From assembly GCF_013127955.1 (NCBI RefSeq), contig NZ_CP053435.1, positions 1,550,001-1,614,000 of the forward strand: DNA of 64,000 nucleotides. The letters run 5' to 3'. How positions within the stretch are numbered: the stretch's first letter is position 1; each line of letters opens with the position of its first letter. The notes under the pieces were generated by a model. That model was not told where the DNA came from, did not search any database, and worked only from the letters and a program-made list of their open reading frames with translations. The stretch is from Spirosoma taeanense (GTDB taxonomy: Bacteria; Bacteroidota; Bacteroidia; Cytophagales; Spirosomataceae). This document shows positions 8,862 through 18,642 of this stretch, piece after piece. Both the position numbers and the translations under genes were made by a program.

Positions 8862-10395
8862 CACTGGCGGGCGTAGCCGTTTTCGCGTCCTCGTTGTAGG
8901 TCAGCTTATTCAGATAGAAGACTTCGCGCTGGTTGGCGTAGTTTTTGGAAGGGGCTATCTTCTGAAAGCCGCAGGCCAGAAAATGCCGGTCATACCAGGC
9001 CATCAGGTTGTCCTGCGCTGAAAACGTCACTTTTTCGTTTTCAGCATTGGTTTGGAGCTTAAACTTTTCGGTTTCTTTCAGCACCTTACTGCCCTGAATG
9101 ACCTCCGTTGTTATTTCTCCATCGTTGGGGTAGGCGAGAACCATCCGATTTCCCTGCTGCGACACCTGAACCATCTCGGTCAGATCTGGGCTAAGCAGCT
9201 CTTTAATGGGCAGGCAGTTATCCCACAGCAGCTGCCCCTGCCGGTCAAACCCGCAGATAAAGGCATGAGTATAGCGGAAGCCTTCGTACCGGTCGGCCCC
9301 GCGCAGGTAGCCGCCATAGGCTAAGGCAGCGCCCCGATATTGTGGGTAATACACTTCGGCGACCAGCGTCAGACCGTCGGGGGTTGGCTGAAGGTCATGA
9401 ACCAGCAGCCGGTACCGGAACTTATAATCTTTGCCCTCTTCTTTCTTTTTCATAGCCCGCGCCAGGAGTTTTTGCTGGCGATGCGGCTTGAGGTAGTTAA
9501 AGAAGTTCTGCAGCTGCGAGAATTCAATGTACTGAATCCCGTTTACCGCAGCTTCGTCGGCCACATCAGCTGGTTCGTTGTGGCGGATGCGGGTTACGTA
9601 AATGCCCTGTGAATAAGGCGTACAATCGGTGGAGTAATTGCCAACCAGGAGCGATTCCTGCTCATTGACTGGCAGCAATTTACCCGAAATCAGACTGTTT
9701 TCAGCACCGTCGAAATTAATAGTGCGCAGGAGTTTGCTGTCGTAGTTATACGTGCGGATAGAGAACGTACAACGCCGTCGGGACGAATGAACCAGCACGT
9801 TAACTTCCTGTCGGGCCTCATCAATTTCCAGACTGCTCAGCTCCATCCGGTTGACATACATGCCCGGCAGCACTTTAACCGACTGATCAAAGAACGAGAA
9901 CGCCAGAACAACGGGGCGGCTGTGGTGATAGCCGCCAATGTATGCCTGACTACCCATAATTTTGAAGTGCTGCACGTCGAATTGCTCAATCAATGATCCT
10001 TCGAACGTTTCGATATGGCCGTCTTCGAGGTGCAGGCGCAGAAACTGAAACCGGTTGGTGTCGTACGCCCGAAACAGATGATAAGCGTATTGATCCGTGT
10101 CGTAGGACAGCACGGGCCGGAACTTAATATCCTGCCTGAACTCTGTTCGCCAGAGTGGCTTCAGGTTGGTATTGAATTTCTGGAACTGATACCGGATAGG
10201 TGTATTATCGTATACGCTGCCCGTTCGGATCGTCATCAGAACGCCCCGATCGCCAAGGGGGGTTACGTCGAACGATTCAGCTTCGTTAGGGTCAGACGGA
10301 ATCTCGATGCGCATGGACTGAGCCAGCTGCGCCCGGGCCGGGCGGGCCAGAAGGCTCAGCGTGAGCAGACCGACGATGAACAGAAAACGAAGCAT
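8827..10395 (-). CDS. Secreted protein of unknown function
   Basis: This 522-residue protein starts with a clear signal peptide (MLRFLFIVGLLTLSLLARPARA, cleaved near ARAQ). The body is beta-rich with repeated aromatic/Gly strands and no catalytic motif I recognise; a beta-propeller-like fold is plausible. It is probably exported to the periplasm or surface. The 3' end overlaps the convergent DUF2905 gene by 35 bp. I cannot assign a function. Confidence 0.75.
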   Translation of the reverse strand: MLRFLFIVGLLTLSLLARPARAQLAQSMRIEIPSDPNEAESFDVTPLGDRGVLMTIRTGSVYDNTPIRYQFQKFNTNLKPLWRTEFRQDIKFRPVLSYDTDQYAYHLFRAYDTNRFQFLRLHLEDGHIETFEGSLIEQFDVQHFKIMGSQAYIGGYHHSRPVVLAFSFFDQSVKVLPGMYVNRMELSSLEIDEARQEVNVLVHSSRRRCTFSIRTYNYDSKLLRTINFDGAENSLISGKLLPVNEQESLLVGNYSTDCTPYSQGIYVTRIRHNEPADVADEAAVNGIQYIEFSQLQNFFNYLKPHRQQKLLARAMKKKEEGKDYKFRYRLLVHDLQPTPDGLTLVAEVYYPQYRGAALAYGGYLRGADRYEGFRYTHAFICGFDRQGQLLWDNCLPIKELLSPDLTEMVQVSQQGNRMVLAYPNDGEITTEVIQGSKVLKETEKFKLQTNAENEKVTFSAQDNLMAWYDRHFLACGFQKIAPSKNYANQREVFYLNKLTYNEDAKTATPASATTRKSAGSER

Positions 10396-10476
10396 ACCTT
10401 ATCAAATATACGGCCTTTTAGCCAATCCAGAAAGCGAAATGTACGGGGCCTGATAACTCCTTATTTCAGAAGAACT

Positions 10477-11286
10477 TTATACCTGCCAGCGTTTTTTCAG
10501 ATAATCTTTCATAAATACGTTTACGTCCCACTGGCTAACGACGGGCTGCTGGGTGTAGGGCAACGTTGGCAGATAGCCCGGTGCGGGGCCAAACTCGCAG
10601 GTAATGGTCATCGCAAAGGCATTGGCGCGCTGGAGTCGGGTGCGGATAGCATCCCACCATCTGGCGTGCGTTTCGAGGGCCTCTTTCCACTCCGGGGCGC
10701 GGGGGTCCGATACCTGCGGAGCTTCGGGTTGACCAACCCGGCAGTGAACGTGGTCGCTGATGGCAATAGCCCGGCTAACATTCTCCGCCTGATCGTCAAG
10801 ATAAGATTCCGCTACGTTAACCCAGTGCGAGTAATCGGCCGTCAGGCGCAGTTCGGGCAGTCTGAGCAGGTAATTTTGGATAGCCGGGGCGCTGTAGGAA
10901 AAGCGTCCCCGGTGCGTTTCGTGCAGAATACGAACGCCCGTCTGCTTCTGCACATCCAGCGCCGTCTGAATCAGCTCGGCATTCTGTTCAAACGTGAAAA
11001 AGTCCTTACCCGTATGCGCATTGATAAACAGGGGTTTATGGGCGGCAATGTCCAGCAGGTCGTCGCGGAAACGCTTTTTATGGTCCGCAAAGTCGCTGCC
11101 CCCGCTAAACGCCATCAGAACAAGATCAAGGCCATTATCGCGGGTTACCTGAACGGCTTCCTTGCGTTTGTCGGGGCCGGCGGCAATTTCCATCCCGTCG
11201 TAGCCTGCCGATTTAACGCGTCTGGCAGCTTCGGCATACGACAGATTTTCCATGCCCCAGAGCGGGCAGAAAAAGAGGGTTTTCAC
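10477..11286 (-). CDS. Sugar phosphate isomerase/epimerase-like TIM-barrel protein
   Basis: This 269-residue protein has the xylose-isomerase-like barrel pattern: SAGYDGMEIA near the N-terminus, NAHTGKD, ILHETHRGRF, TADYSHW and a histidine-rich HVHCR segment, which supply the Glu/Asp/His metal ligands. Members isomerise or epimerise sugars or sugar acids through a divalent metal. The substrate cannot be told. There is no signal peptide, so it is cytoplasmic. It lies 81 bp from the secreted protein gene on the same strand and could be co-transcribed with it. Confidence 0.82.
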   Translation of the reverse strand: MKTLFFCPLWGMENLSYAEAARRVKSAGYDGMEIAAGPDKRKEAVQVTRDNGLDLVLMAFSGGSDFADHKKRFRDDLLDIAAHKPLFINAHTGKDFFTFEQNAELIQTALDVQKQTGVRILHETHRGRFSYSAPAIQNYLLRLPELRLTADYSHWVNVAESYLDDQAENVSRAIAISDHVHCRVGQPEAPQVSDPRAPEWKEALETHARWWDAIRTRLQRANAFAMTITCEFGPAPGYLPTLPYTQQPVVSQWDVNVFMKDYLKKRWQV

Positions 11287-11360
11287 GGGCAGAAAAGGCT
11301 TAGGTTATTCGTCCAAAGTTTGCAGAAAAAACCATACCGCGAAACCTCAGCCGCTTTTTC

Positions 11361-11972
11361 TTAGGCTATCCACAGCATAACCATATTGACAACCCGCCAC
11401 CCCGTTGGATACCGCTTCAACAGAAACAGATCACCCGTGCCGCACAGACCACCACACACCCGCGATCGATAACAGACAGCCTTGGTCTGATCGGCCGAGT
11501 AAACAACCGAGGAGAAATACAGGACCGCGTCGAAGTTGGGGAAATCATTCTTGATGTCCTGCAGGCTCCGGGTTGACCGGGGACCAAAATAATACTCCGA
11601 CTGTTCCTGCGTCAGCATACGTAATTGATGACAGTCTGTCGGAATGGGTTCCGATAATGGATGAACCGTGAACTGGGTAGAGTCGATCTTACCGACAAAC
11701 TGCTGCCAGGCCGGATCAGTCGTGACACTATCCGACTTGCCGCGCCGAAGGATGACCGCCCAGTCGTCAACCAGTGGCTTTGTTGTGTGATAATCAACCA
11801 GCAGCAGGTTGTTTTGTCGGGCCGGTGGGTTTATGCAATCCATATCAACAATCGCTTTATAGATTTGGTAATCCATTTCGTTCGACTGAGGAGTTGGGTT
11901 ATTCGAGTCCCGGCAGTCCCACAATCCCGCCGAGATCATCAGACAAATGAGTACTAATTTTGCTGTTTTCAT
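11361..11972 (-). CDS. Putative lipoprotein of unknown function
   Basis: I place the start at MKTAKLVLICLMISAGLWDC, ten codons inside the longest frame, because this gives a normal export signal (203 residues). The C at residue 20 could be a lipobox cysteine, but the preceding LWD is not classic. The mature part has a C-terminal pair of cysteines (CYRSRVCGGLCGTG) and no recognisable domain. It is divergent from the aldolase gene. Confidence 0.65.
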   Translation of the reverse strand: MKTAKLVLICLMISAGLWDCRDSNNPTPQSNEMDYQIYKAIVDMDCINPPARQNNLLLVDYHTTKPLVDDWAVILRRGKSDSVTTDPAWQQFVGKIDSTQFTVHPLSEPIPTDCHQLRMLTQEQSEYYFGPRSTRSLQDIKNDFPNFDAVLYFSSVVYSADQTKAVCYRSRVCGGLCGTGDLFLLKRYPTGWRVVNMVMLWIA

Positions 11973-12050
11973 AACGAGAATGTTTTCTATATGAAACTGC
12001 ATTGTTGCTCAAAGCGTTGGGCGGAATTAGTATTTTTTTTACAATATGCT

Positions 12051-12058
12051 CAACTTTG
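12051..12058 (+). promoter_or_regulatory. Possible Bacteroidota -7 element for aldolase
   Basis: CAACTTTG differs at one base from the Bacteroidota -7 consensus TAnnTTTG and lies about 79 bp before the aldolase start, downstream of a T-rich stretch. A very similar element precedes the SDR gene at 27908. Pattern match only. Confidence 0.3.
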
Positions 12059-12136
12059 CTCCTGAATGACAGATAGTCCTGCCAGTCTCTATTTAGGCAA
12101 ACTATTTCTTCAACCAATCCAAAAAATAGCCCAATC

Positions 12137-13216
12137 ATGAGCGAAGTAGCCACCCGTTTTGCGCCTGGTGTTGTGACCGGCGAAGGTGTCAGCGAAATTT
12201 TTCGCCACGCCAACGAAAATGATTATGCCCTTCCTGCCGTCAATGTTGTCGGTACGGACTCTGTTAATGCTGTACTCGAAACGGCTAAAACAGTAAACTC
12301 GCCGGTTATCATCCAGTTCTCGAACGGGGGCGGCATTTTCTACGCTGGCAAAAGTCTCTCCAACGATAAGCAGCAGGCGGCCATTGCCGGGTCTATTTCG
12401 GGCGCGCTGCACGTTCATCACGTAGCCGGACTGTATGGCGTACCCGTGATTCTGCATACCGACCACTGCGCCAAGAAGCTTCTGCCGTGGATCGATGGTC
12501 TGCTTGATGCGGGCGAGAAGCATTTCGACCAGACGGGCAAACCCCTGTTTTCGTCGCACATGCTCGATCTGTCGGAAGAGCCGCTGGAAGAAAACATTGA
12601 AATCTGCGCGAAGTATTTCGAACGGATGGCCAAAATTGGCATGACGCTCGAAATCGAACTGGGCGTAACGGGCGGTGAAGAAGACGGCGTTGACAACTCC
12701 GACGTAGACGACAGCAAACTCTACACCCAGCCTTCGGAAGTGGCTTACGCCTACGAAGAGCTGAGCAAAATCTCGCCAAACTTTACCATTGCGGCAGCCT
12801 TCGGTAACGTACACGGCGTTTATAAGCCGGGCAACGTAAAGCTGTCGCCGATTATCCTGAACAACTCCCAGGAGTATATTCAGGAGAAGTTCGGTACGGG
12901 CCCATTGCCGGTAAACTTCGTCTTCCACGGCGGGTCGGGTTCGAGCCGCGAGGAAATCCGCGAAGCTATCCGCTATGGCGCCGTGAAAATGAACCTCGAC
13001 ACGGATATGCAGTGGGCTATGTGGGAAGGCATTCTGAACTACTACAAGTCGAAAGAAGCGTATCTGCAATCGCAGCTCGGCAACCCCGAAGGGCCGGATT
13101 CGCCGAACAAGAAATACTACGATCCACGCGTGTGGCTGCGTAAAGGCGAAGAAAGCATGGTGCAGCGCCTGAAAATTGCGTTCGAAGATCTGAACTGCAT
13201 CAACCGCCTGGCGTAA
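12137..13216 (+). CDS. fbaA: Class II fructose-bisphosphate aldolase
   Basis: This 359-residue class II aldolase interconverts fructose 1,6-bisphosphate with dihydroxyacetone phosphate and glyceraldehyde 3-phosphate using zinc in glycolysis and gluconeogenesis. Key segments are HTDHCAKK (catalytic Asp and zinc His), ELGVTGGEEDGVDN (zinc Glu and loop), AFGNVHGVY (zinc His), FHGGSGS (zinc His and phosphate loop) and NLDTDMQWA. The length is that of the long E. coli-like type. It is monocistronic, followed by a terminator, with a possible -7 element upstream. Cytoplasmic. Confidence 0.97.
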   Translation: MSEVATRFAPGVVTGEGVSEIFRHANENDYALPAVNVVGTDSVNAVLETAKTVNSPVIIQFSNGGGIFYAGKSLSNDKQQAAIAGSISGALHVHHVAGLYGVPVILHTDHCAKKLLPWIDGLLDAGEKHFDQTGKPLFSSHMLDLSEEPLEENIEICAKYFERMAKIGMTLEIELGVTGGEEDGVDNSDVDDSKLYTQPSEVAYAYEELSKISPNFTIAAAFGNVHGVYKPGNVKLSPIILNNSQEYIQEKFGTGPLPVNFVFHGGSGSSREEIREAIRYGAVKMNLDTDMQWAMWEGILNYYKSKEAYLQSQLGNPEGPDSPNKKYYDPRVWLRKGEESMVQRLKIAFEDLNCINRLA

Positions 13217-13241
13217 CGAGCGTAGGCCGATGGCGAATCTG

Positions 13242-13275
13242 AAGTGCCGGGTTTTCTAGCCCGGCACTTTTTTTA
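13242..13275 (+). terminator. Terminator of aldolase gene
   Basis: The arms AAGTGCCGGG and CCCGGCACTT enclose an 8-nt loop and are followed by seven T residues, 25 bp after the stop codon. Confidence 0.9.
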
Positions 13276-13417
13276 TGAGTTTTTAACAGGGCTCCGAACC
13301 AACGCTACCCGACTTCCATGCATCTTGCCTACGGTAAAGCCGATTGGTAGCAACTGAAACGAGCCCCTGTTTTCGTTAGTTTGTTAGATTCAAACAATGA
13401 AGCCAACCCACTAATTG

Positions 13418-16129
13418 ATGAAGCCTTTTCTGCTGGTTCTTTTCACGCTTCTATACATAGCTGCCCACGCGCAAACCGGAACGACCGGCCTGCGCGGACT
13501 GGTCAGAACGGCACAGGGCGACGCGCTGCCCTATGCGGCCGTCGTGGTTAAAGGGCCCGCTCCGGCTACCCGAACCACCGGCACGATCACCAATGCCGAA
13601 GGACGTTACGAAATCGGGCTGCAACCGGGACGTTACGAAATCGTGTTTCAGTTTCTGGGGTTTCAGTCGGTGCAGAAGCAGGTCGAGATAAGCAGCGGTT
13701 ACGTAACCCTCGACGTAACGATGCAGGAGCAGGCGTATCGACTGGCCGAGGTACAAACCAAAGCGGGCAACGAAGACCCGGCTTACACCATCATGCGCCG
13801 GGCTATTGCCAAGAGCCGGTTTCACCAGTTGCAGGTGCAGCGGTTCAGGGCGCGGGTCTATACCAAATCGTCGTTTACGGTGCTCGATCTGCCGAATCTG
13901 GCCGAGATGGCGTTTCGCAAACAGCTGAAAGAAGCCGAACGGGATTTCAATTTTAAGGTGGGCGTGCCGGTGCTGAACGAAACGGTGGCCGAAGTAACCT
14001 TCAGCCAGCCCAATACGTACCGCCAGCGGATTATTGCCAACCGTAATTCGCAGGGTGATTTTCTAAGTCCGAACCAGTTTTATAACGCCAGCTTCTACAA
14101 CCCGACCATTGCGGGGGCTGTGTCGCCCCTGTCGCCGAAGGCGTTTGCTTACTATAAATTCGAGTACAAAGGCACCTACCGCGAACCCGGCCCGGATGGC
14201 AAAAGCGTGGAGGTCAGTAAGATTCAGGTGATTCCGCGGCAGTACGGCGAGGGCGTATTCCGGGGGACGATTTTCATCATTGAAAACACCTGGGCCATTC
14301 ACAGTCTGCAACTGGAAACGGTCAATAACATCGGCGTGTCCTTTACTGTCCGGCACGTATGCAGCCCGATTCAGGGCGTCTGGATGCCGACCAATCAGCG
14401 CTACAATGGCAGCGGCTCGTACCTGGGCGTGAAGGCAACCGGGCAGTATGTACGCAGTTTGACCTTCAGCGAGTTTGTGGTGAACCCGGCGTTTGTGGAA
14501 GACATTGAAGTTGCCGATGAGAAGAAAGGTCCACCCGCGCAGACGCTATCCAAAAGCGACATCAAAGGGCAAGAACTCGATGAACTGGTGAAAAAACAGA
14601 AAGAGTTCTCGACCAAAAATCTGCGTCAGCTCGTCAGGGAATACGAAAAGCAGGAGAAACAGGCGCGCAAGAACCGCAAGGAAGACGTAACGGTCATGCG
14701 CGACGATTCGCTGGTGGTTGACTCCCTGGCGCGTCGGCGTTCGAACGTCTTCTGGGATTCGCTGCGGTCGGTGCCGCTCACGACTGCCGAGGTGAAAAGC
14801 TACCGCAAGGCCGACAGTCTGGGCCTGATCCGCGAGATTAAAGCGCCCAACGACACGACCCGACGCGATAGTACACAACGCAAAAAATCACCGAACAAGT
14901 TTTCGCCGGGGCAACTGCTGAGCGGCTATACGTGGCGGCTGAACAAACATAGCTCCTTGATCTACACCAGTCCGATCTCGCGGGTTGAGTACAATACCGT
15001 TGAAGGCTATACGGCCGAGGGGGCGCTGAACCTGCGCTATCGGCCGCGAGTAGACTCGATCAGTCGGTACCGGCAGATTACGCTCAGCGAGTGGAACTTC
15101 GGCGGTACGGGGCGATATCAGTTTGGCCGGAAACAACTGGTTGGTTACGGTCTGGCCAGCTACCAGCACAAACAAACCCGGCTGGCGCTGTCGGGCGGAC
15201 GGTATCTGTACCAGTTCAACCCCGACAACCCCATCAGCCCGTTCCTGAATTCGCTGACGACGCTGTTGTTCGAGCAGAATTTTGCCAGGCTCTACCAGAA
15301 AGATTTTATGAATCTGACGGTCAGCGCATCCCCCTTCCGGGAGCGGCTGACGCTGACGGGTGGGCTGGAAGTAGCGCAGCGGAACGAGTTGAGTAACTAC
15401 AGAGAAGACATCCGGCCATGGATAGACTGGCGTAACCGCGCTTATCTACCCAACCGCCTGGAAAACGCCGAAATCGCCAGCACCGGCTTTCCAACGCATC
15501 AGGCCATTACGCTGAACCTGACGGCTGCGGCTAAAATAGGCGCAACCCAGTACGTTATCCGCAACGGTCGGCGCATTGCCCGGCGCGACAACGACGCTCC
15601 GCTGCTGACGCTCAACTACCGGAAAGGCATGGGCGATGTCGATTATGATTTTGCCCAGGCAACGCTCAGTCACTCGTTCGAAACGGGCATCCGCAGCCGA
15701 TTGAACTACCAGCTTAGCGCCGGGGCGTTTCTGAACGACCGAAAACTGTATTTCCCCGACTTCAGGCACTTTGCGGGCAATCAGTTTTTCTTCCAGCAGG
15801 GCGACGTCGTGTCGAGCTTCCGCCTGCTGCCGTATTATCAGTACAGTACCGGCAAGCGGTTTGCTGAAGGGCATGTCCTGGCCGAATTCCGGAAGTTTGT
15901 GATCACCCAGTTTACGCTCGTCCGGCTGATCGGGCTGAAAGAGAATCTGTTTGTGCATTACCTCGCCACGCCGACTTCCCGAAACTATACCGAGCTGGGG
16001 TATGGTCTGGACGGCCTGATTCCGCAGGTGCTACCGTTCTTCCGGGTCGAGGTGATTTCGCAGTGGCAGGATGCGCAGTATAAAGGGCTGGGTTTCCGGA
16101 TTGGAACAACGCTCAGGTTTGGGCGATAA
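13418..16129 (+). CDS. DUF5686 / carboxypeptidase-regulatory-like outer-membrane protein
   Basis: This protein has about 903 residues. I use the ATG at 13418 rather than the TTG one codon before it. The signal peptide MKPFLLVLFTLLYIAAHAQ is followed by a CarboxypepD_reg-like beta-sandwich (LRGLVRTAQGDALPYAAVVV ... GRYEIVFQFLGFQ) and then the long DUF5686 body, ending in alternating aromatic strands and a terminal hydrophobic/Phe strand typical of outer-membrane barrels (FRIGTTLRFGR). Such proteins are common in Bacteroidota; the role is not established. Monocistronic. Confidence 0.88.
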   Translation: MKPFLLVLFTLLYIAAHAQTGTTGLRGLVRTAQGDALPYAAVVVKGPAPATRTTGTITNAEGRYEIGLQPGRYEIVFQFLGFQSVQKQVEISSGYVTLDVTMQEQAYRLAEVQTKAGNEDPAYTIMRRAIAKSRFHQLQVQRFRARVYTKSSFTVLDLPNLAEMAFRKQLKEAERDFNFKVGVPVLNETVAEVTFSQPNTYRQRIIANRNSQGDFLSPNQFYNASFYNPTIAGAVSPLSPKAFAYYKFEYKGTYREPGPDGKSVEVSKIQVIPRQYGEGVFRGTIFIIENTWAIHSLQLETVNNIGVSFTVRHVCSPIQGVWMPTNQRYNGSGSYLGVKATGQYVRSLTFSEFVVNPAFVEDIEVADEKKGPPAQTLSKSDIKGQELDELVKKQKEFSTKNLRQLVREYEKQEKQARKNRKEDVTVMRDDSLVVDSLARRRSNVFWDSLRSVPLTTAEVKSYRKADSLGLIREIKAPNDTTRRDSTQRKKSPNKFSPGQLLSGYTWRLNKHSSLIYTSPISRVEYNTVEGYTAEGALNLRYRPRVDSISRYRQITLSEWNFGGTGRYQFGRKQLVGYGLASYQHKQTRLALSGGRYLYQFNPDNPISPFLNSLTTLLFEQNFARLYQKDFMNLTVSASPFRERLTLTGGLEVAQRNELSNYREDIRPWIDWRNRAYLPNRLENAEIASTGFPTHQAITLNLTAAAKIGATQYVIRNGRRIARRDNDAPLLTLNYRKGMGDVDYDFAQATLSHSFETGIRSRLNYQLSAGAFLNDRKLYFPDFRHFAGNQFFFQQGDVVSSFRLLPYYQYSTGKRFAEGHVLAEFRKFVITQFTLVRLIGLKENLFVHYLATPTSRNYTELGYGLDGLIPQVLPFFRVEVISQWQDAQYKGLGFRIGTTLRFGR

Positions 16130-16264
16130 GTCGTTCAGACAAAACGACCTGGCTCAGAAATAAAACTTTGGGGACGTAACGGCGTTTTGAACAAAAGCCT
16201 CGGAGAGTTGGCCTGATGGTTCCCTGTTCAATTAACTGCTTCTGAAGTAAGCCCCCGTTGCCCC

Positions 16265-17359
16265 ATGCGCCGTCGTCTGTTCCTGCAAACCTCGCTTACG
16301 GCCGCTGCCGGGCTAAGCCAACTCACACCGGCCATCGCCGGGAACGTAAAGCCGCTGCCTGATCCAAAGCCGGGGAAGCTGCCACGCTGGCGGGGATTCA
16401 ACCTGCTCGAAAAATTTGTGGCGGGCAAAACCGGCCCCGAACCGGCGGGACCGTATCAGGAGCGCGATTTCGAATGGATTGCTAACTGGGGATTCAATTT
16501 TGTGCGTCTGCCGATGTCGTACCACTGCTGGGCCACGCCCGATCCGGCGCACTGGACCGAACTCGACGAGCGGGTGTTGAAAGAAGTTGACCAGGCCGTT
16601 GACTTTGGCAAACAGCACAAAATCCACGTTAACCTGAATCTGCACCGGATTCCGGGCTACTGCGTAAACCCGCCCGCCGAGCCGCTGAATCTGTGGACGG
16701 ATGAGCGGGCGCTGGAAGCCGCCGTTTTTCACTGGAAGCACCTGGCCGAACGGTATAAAGGCCGCCCTAACCGCGAGGTGTCGTTTGACCTGATTAATGA
16801 GCCAAACACCGACGAAGCCAGTTACGTCCGGGTCGTTACGGCTCTGGTCGAAGGGATTCGCTCAGTTGACCCTGACCGGCTTATCATTGCCGATGGGCTG
16901 CAATATGGTAACCATCCGGTTCCTAATCTGGCCGATCTGAAACTGGGCCAGAGTACGCGGGGTTACCTGCCGATGAACGTCAGCCACTACGGCGCGTCGT
17001 GGGTGCCGGCGCTCAAGGACGCGCCACCGCCAACCTGGCCTGCCAACTGGATGAACACTACGTGGGACGCCGATACCCTGCGCCGGGTAGAGATTGAGCC
17101 CTGGCAGAAGCTGCAAAAGCAGGGCGTGGGCGTACACGTTGGGGAGTGGGGCTGCTTTAACAAAACACCCCACGACGTTGCTCTTCGGTGGATGGAGGAC
17201 CAGCTCAAACTTTGGAAGAGTGCGGGCTGGGGCTGGGCGCTCTGGAATTTCAGGGGCTCGTTTGGCATCCTCAACAGCGACCGGGCTGACGTAACGTATG
17301 AAGACTATAACGGCATGAAGCTGGACGCGAAGATGCTGGCCCTGCTGCGCAACTATTAG
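16265..17359 (+). CDS. Glycoside hydrolase family 5 (cellulase-like)
   Basis: This 364-residue enzyme has a Tat-like leader (MRRRLFLQTSLTAAAGL ... AIAG) and a GH5 TIM barrel. It contains RGFNLLE, RLPMSYHCW, the acid/base NEPN (Glu179), SHYG and the nucleophile in VGEWG (Glu294). It hydrolyses beta-1,4-linked glucans or mannans by a retaining mechanism outside the cytoplasm; the exact substrate is not readable. A MOSC gene follows after 38 bp on the same strand but is functionally unrelated. Confidence 0.93.
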   Translation: MRRRLFLQTSLTAAAGLSQLTPAIAGNVKPLPDPKPGKLPRWRGFNLLEKFVAGKTGPEPAGPYQERDFEWIANWGFNFVRLPMSYHCWATPDPAHWTELDERVLKEVDQAVDFGKQHKIHVNLNLHRIPGYCVNPPAEPLNLWTDERALEAAVFHWKHLAERYKGRPNREVSFDLINEPNTDEASYVRVVTALVEGIRSVDPDRLIIADGLQYGNHPVPNLADLKLGQSTRGYLPMNVSHYGASWVPALKDAPPPTWPANWMNTTWDADTLRRVEIEPWQKLQKQGVGVHVGEWGCFNKTPHDVALRWMEDQLKLWKSAGWGWALWNFRGSFGILNSDRADVTYEDYNGMKLDAKMLALLRNY

Positions 17360-17396
17360 CGTCAACTTCTATAGCAGGCCGTAAGACACTGAGCGT

Positions 17397-17921
17397 ATGC
17401 AGAATATAAAAGACCTGTTTGAGGTATTTCCCCGGCCGGGACGGATCGAGTGGATCGGCATACGTCCCGAACGGCGGGGCCCGGTCGAGGTGGTTCAATC
17501 CGTCGAGGTTTCCGAAAAGAAAGGTCTGCTGGGCGATCATTATAGCGGGCAGAGCGGCAATCGGCACGTTACGCTCATGCAGGCCGAGCATCTGCCCGTG
17601 GTAGCGGCTCTGACGAACCGCGATACGCTGGACCCGGCCCTGCTCCGACGTAATCTGGTTATATCCGGACTGAATCTGCTGGCCCTGAAAGATCACCACG
17701 TTCAGATTGGCGAGGTGGTTTTACAGATTACAGGGCAGTGCCATCCGTGCTCGAAGATGGAAACCGCGCTGGGGCCGGGCGGCTATAATGCCATGCGCGG
17801 ACACGGAGGACTAACGGCAAAGGTAGTTCGGGGCGGAACGGTGCGGGTGGGCGACAGCGTAACGGTTATTAGCGCTGCTTCGGCTGTTCCGGATCGGCCG
17901 AAAGCCGACTTGGCCGGTTGA
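17397..17921 (+). CDS. MOSC domain protein
   Basis: This 174-residue protein is a stand-alone MOSC domain, the beta-barrel found in molybdenum cofactor sulfurases and in YiiM-type molybdoenzymes. The conserved cysteine is in ITGQCHPCSKME, after GDHYSGQSGNRHVTL and NLVISGLNLLAL. It probably binds sulfur or molybdenum cofactor, but the partner is unknown. Its 3' end overlaps the convergent downstream gene by 53 bp. Confidence 0.88.
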   Translation: MQNIKDLFEVFPRPGRIEWIGIRPERRGPVEVVQSVEVSEKKGLLGDHYSGQSGNRHVTLMQAEHLPVVAALTNRDTLDPALLRRNLVISGLNLLALKDHHVQIGEVVLQITGQCHPCSKMETALGPGGYNAMRGHGGLTAKVVRGGTVRVGDSVTVISAASAVPDRPKADLAG

Positions 17922-18642
17922 ATCCGTACCGATAGCGGTTCCGTAGCTGCTGGATGGTGTTGATGAGGTCATAATCCGATGCGCGAAGCAGAAACTCATC
18001 GTCCAGGTCGCAGAAGTCAAAAAACCGGTCAATATCGTCGCCTTTGAGGTCGGTGGCCTGATCGACCAGCAGCCGGAAGCGTTCGAGCGCCAGCGCGTGC
18101 CGCCGATCCTGCTGCATGATGTAATACGCCTTCCGGTCCGACTTAGGCCGTTTTCCAAACATCTCGTACAGCAGCGTTACGCCCGCGCCATCGGCCAGCC
18201 GGTCGAACGCCTGTTCCCCGCTTACCTTTTTGGAGGCCGTCGGCTCGTCGAGAACCTGCTGAATCTCGCGCTTGACCTCTTCGTAGCGTTTCGCCGTAAC
18301 GGTCACCTCGGCGAGGTCAACGACGCGGTAGGGCATGGGCGGCAAGGCGCGGGCCGTAATAGTTGGGTTCTCGGAGCCGTCGTAGCGGATGCCGGTGCGG
18401 CTGAAGAGCTGGCTGGTCAGAATGAGCGAGTCGCCGGGCTGTACCGTCATAAAGAAACGCCCGGCGGTGTTGGTGCGGGCGCGCTGGCGGGTACGCTGGT
18501 TAATGACCGTAGCGCGGTCAACGCCCTGCTTCGTCGTCTGGTCCACTACGGTCCCGACCACGTACTTCCCCTGCGCCCGGGCCTGACCCGACCAGCCAAA
18601 GACGATGAAGAGGAACAGCAGATAGACGAAAACAGCGCGCAT
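17869..18642 (-). CDS. Secreted carboxypeptidase-regulatory-like domain protein
   Basis: I start at MRAVFVYLLFLFIVFGW (257 residues), thirteen codons inside the longest frame, because it opens a clean signal peptide ending ARAQ. The mature part begins with a CarboxypepD_reg-like domain (YVVGTVVDQTTKQGVDRATVI ... AGRFFMTVQPGDSL), then a charged helical region. Similar Bacteroidota proteins are periplasmic or outer-membrane associated with unknown role. Convergent overlap with the MOSC gene. Confidence 0.82.
   Translation of the reverse strand: MRAVFVYLLFLFIVFGWSGQARAQGKYVVGTVVDQTTKQGVDRATVINQRTRQRARTNTAGRFFMTVQPGDSLILTSQLFSRTGIRYDGSENPTITARALPPMPYRVVDLAEVTVTAKRYEEVKREIQQVLDEPTASKKVSGEQAFDRLADGAGVTLLYEMFGKRPKSDRKAYYIMQQDRRHALALERFRLLVDQATDLKGDDIDRFFDFCDLDDEFLLRASDYDLINTIQQLRNRYRYGFNRPSRLSADPEQPKQR

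Noticed and set aside
10015..11364. 449-residue plus-strand ORF
   Set aside because: It is antisense to the secreted protein and isomerase-like genes, with composition unlike a protein.
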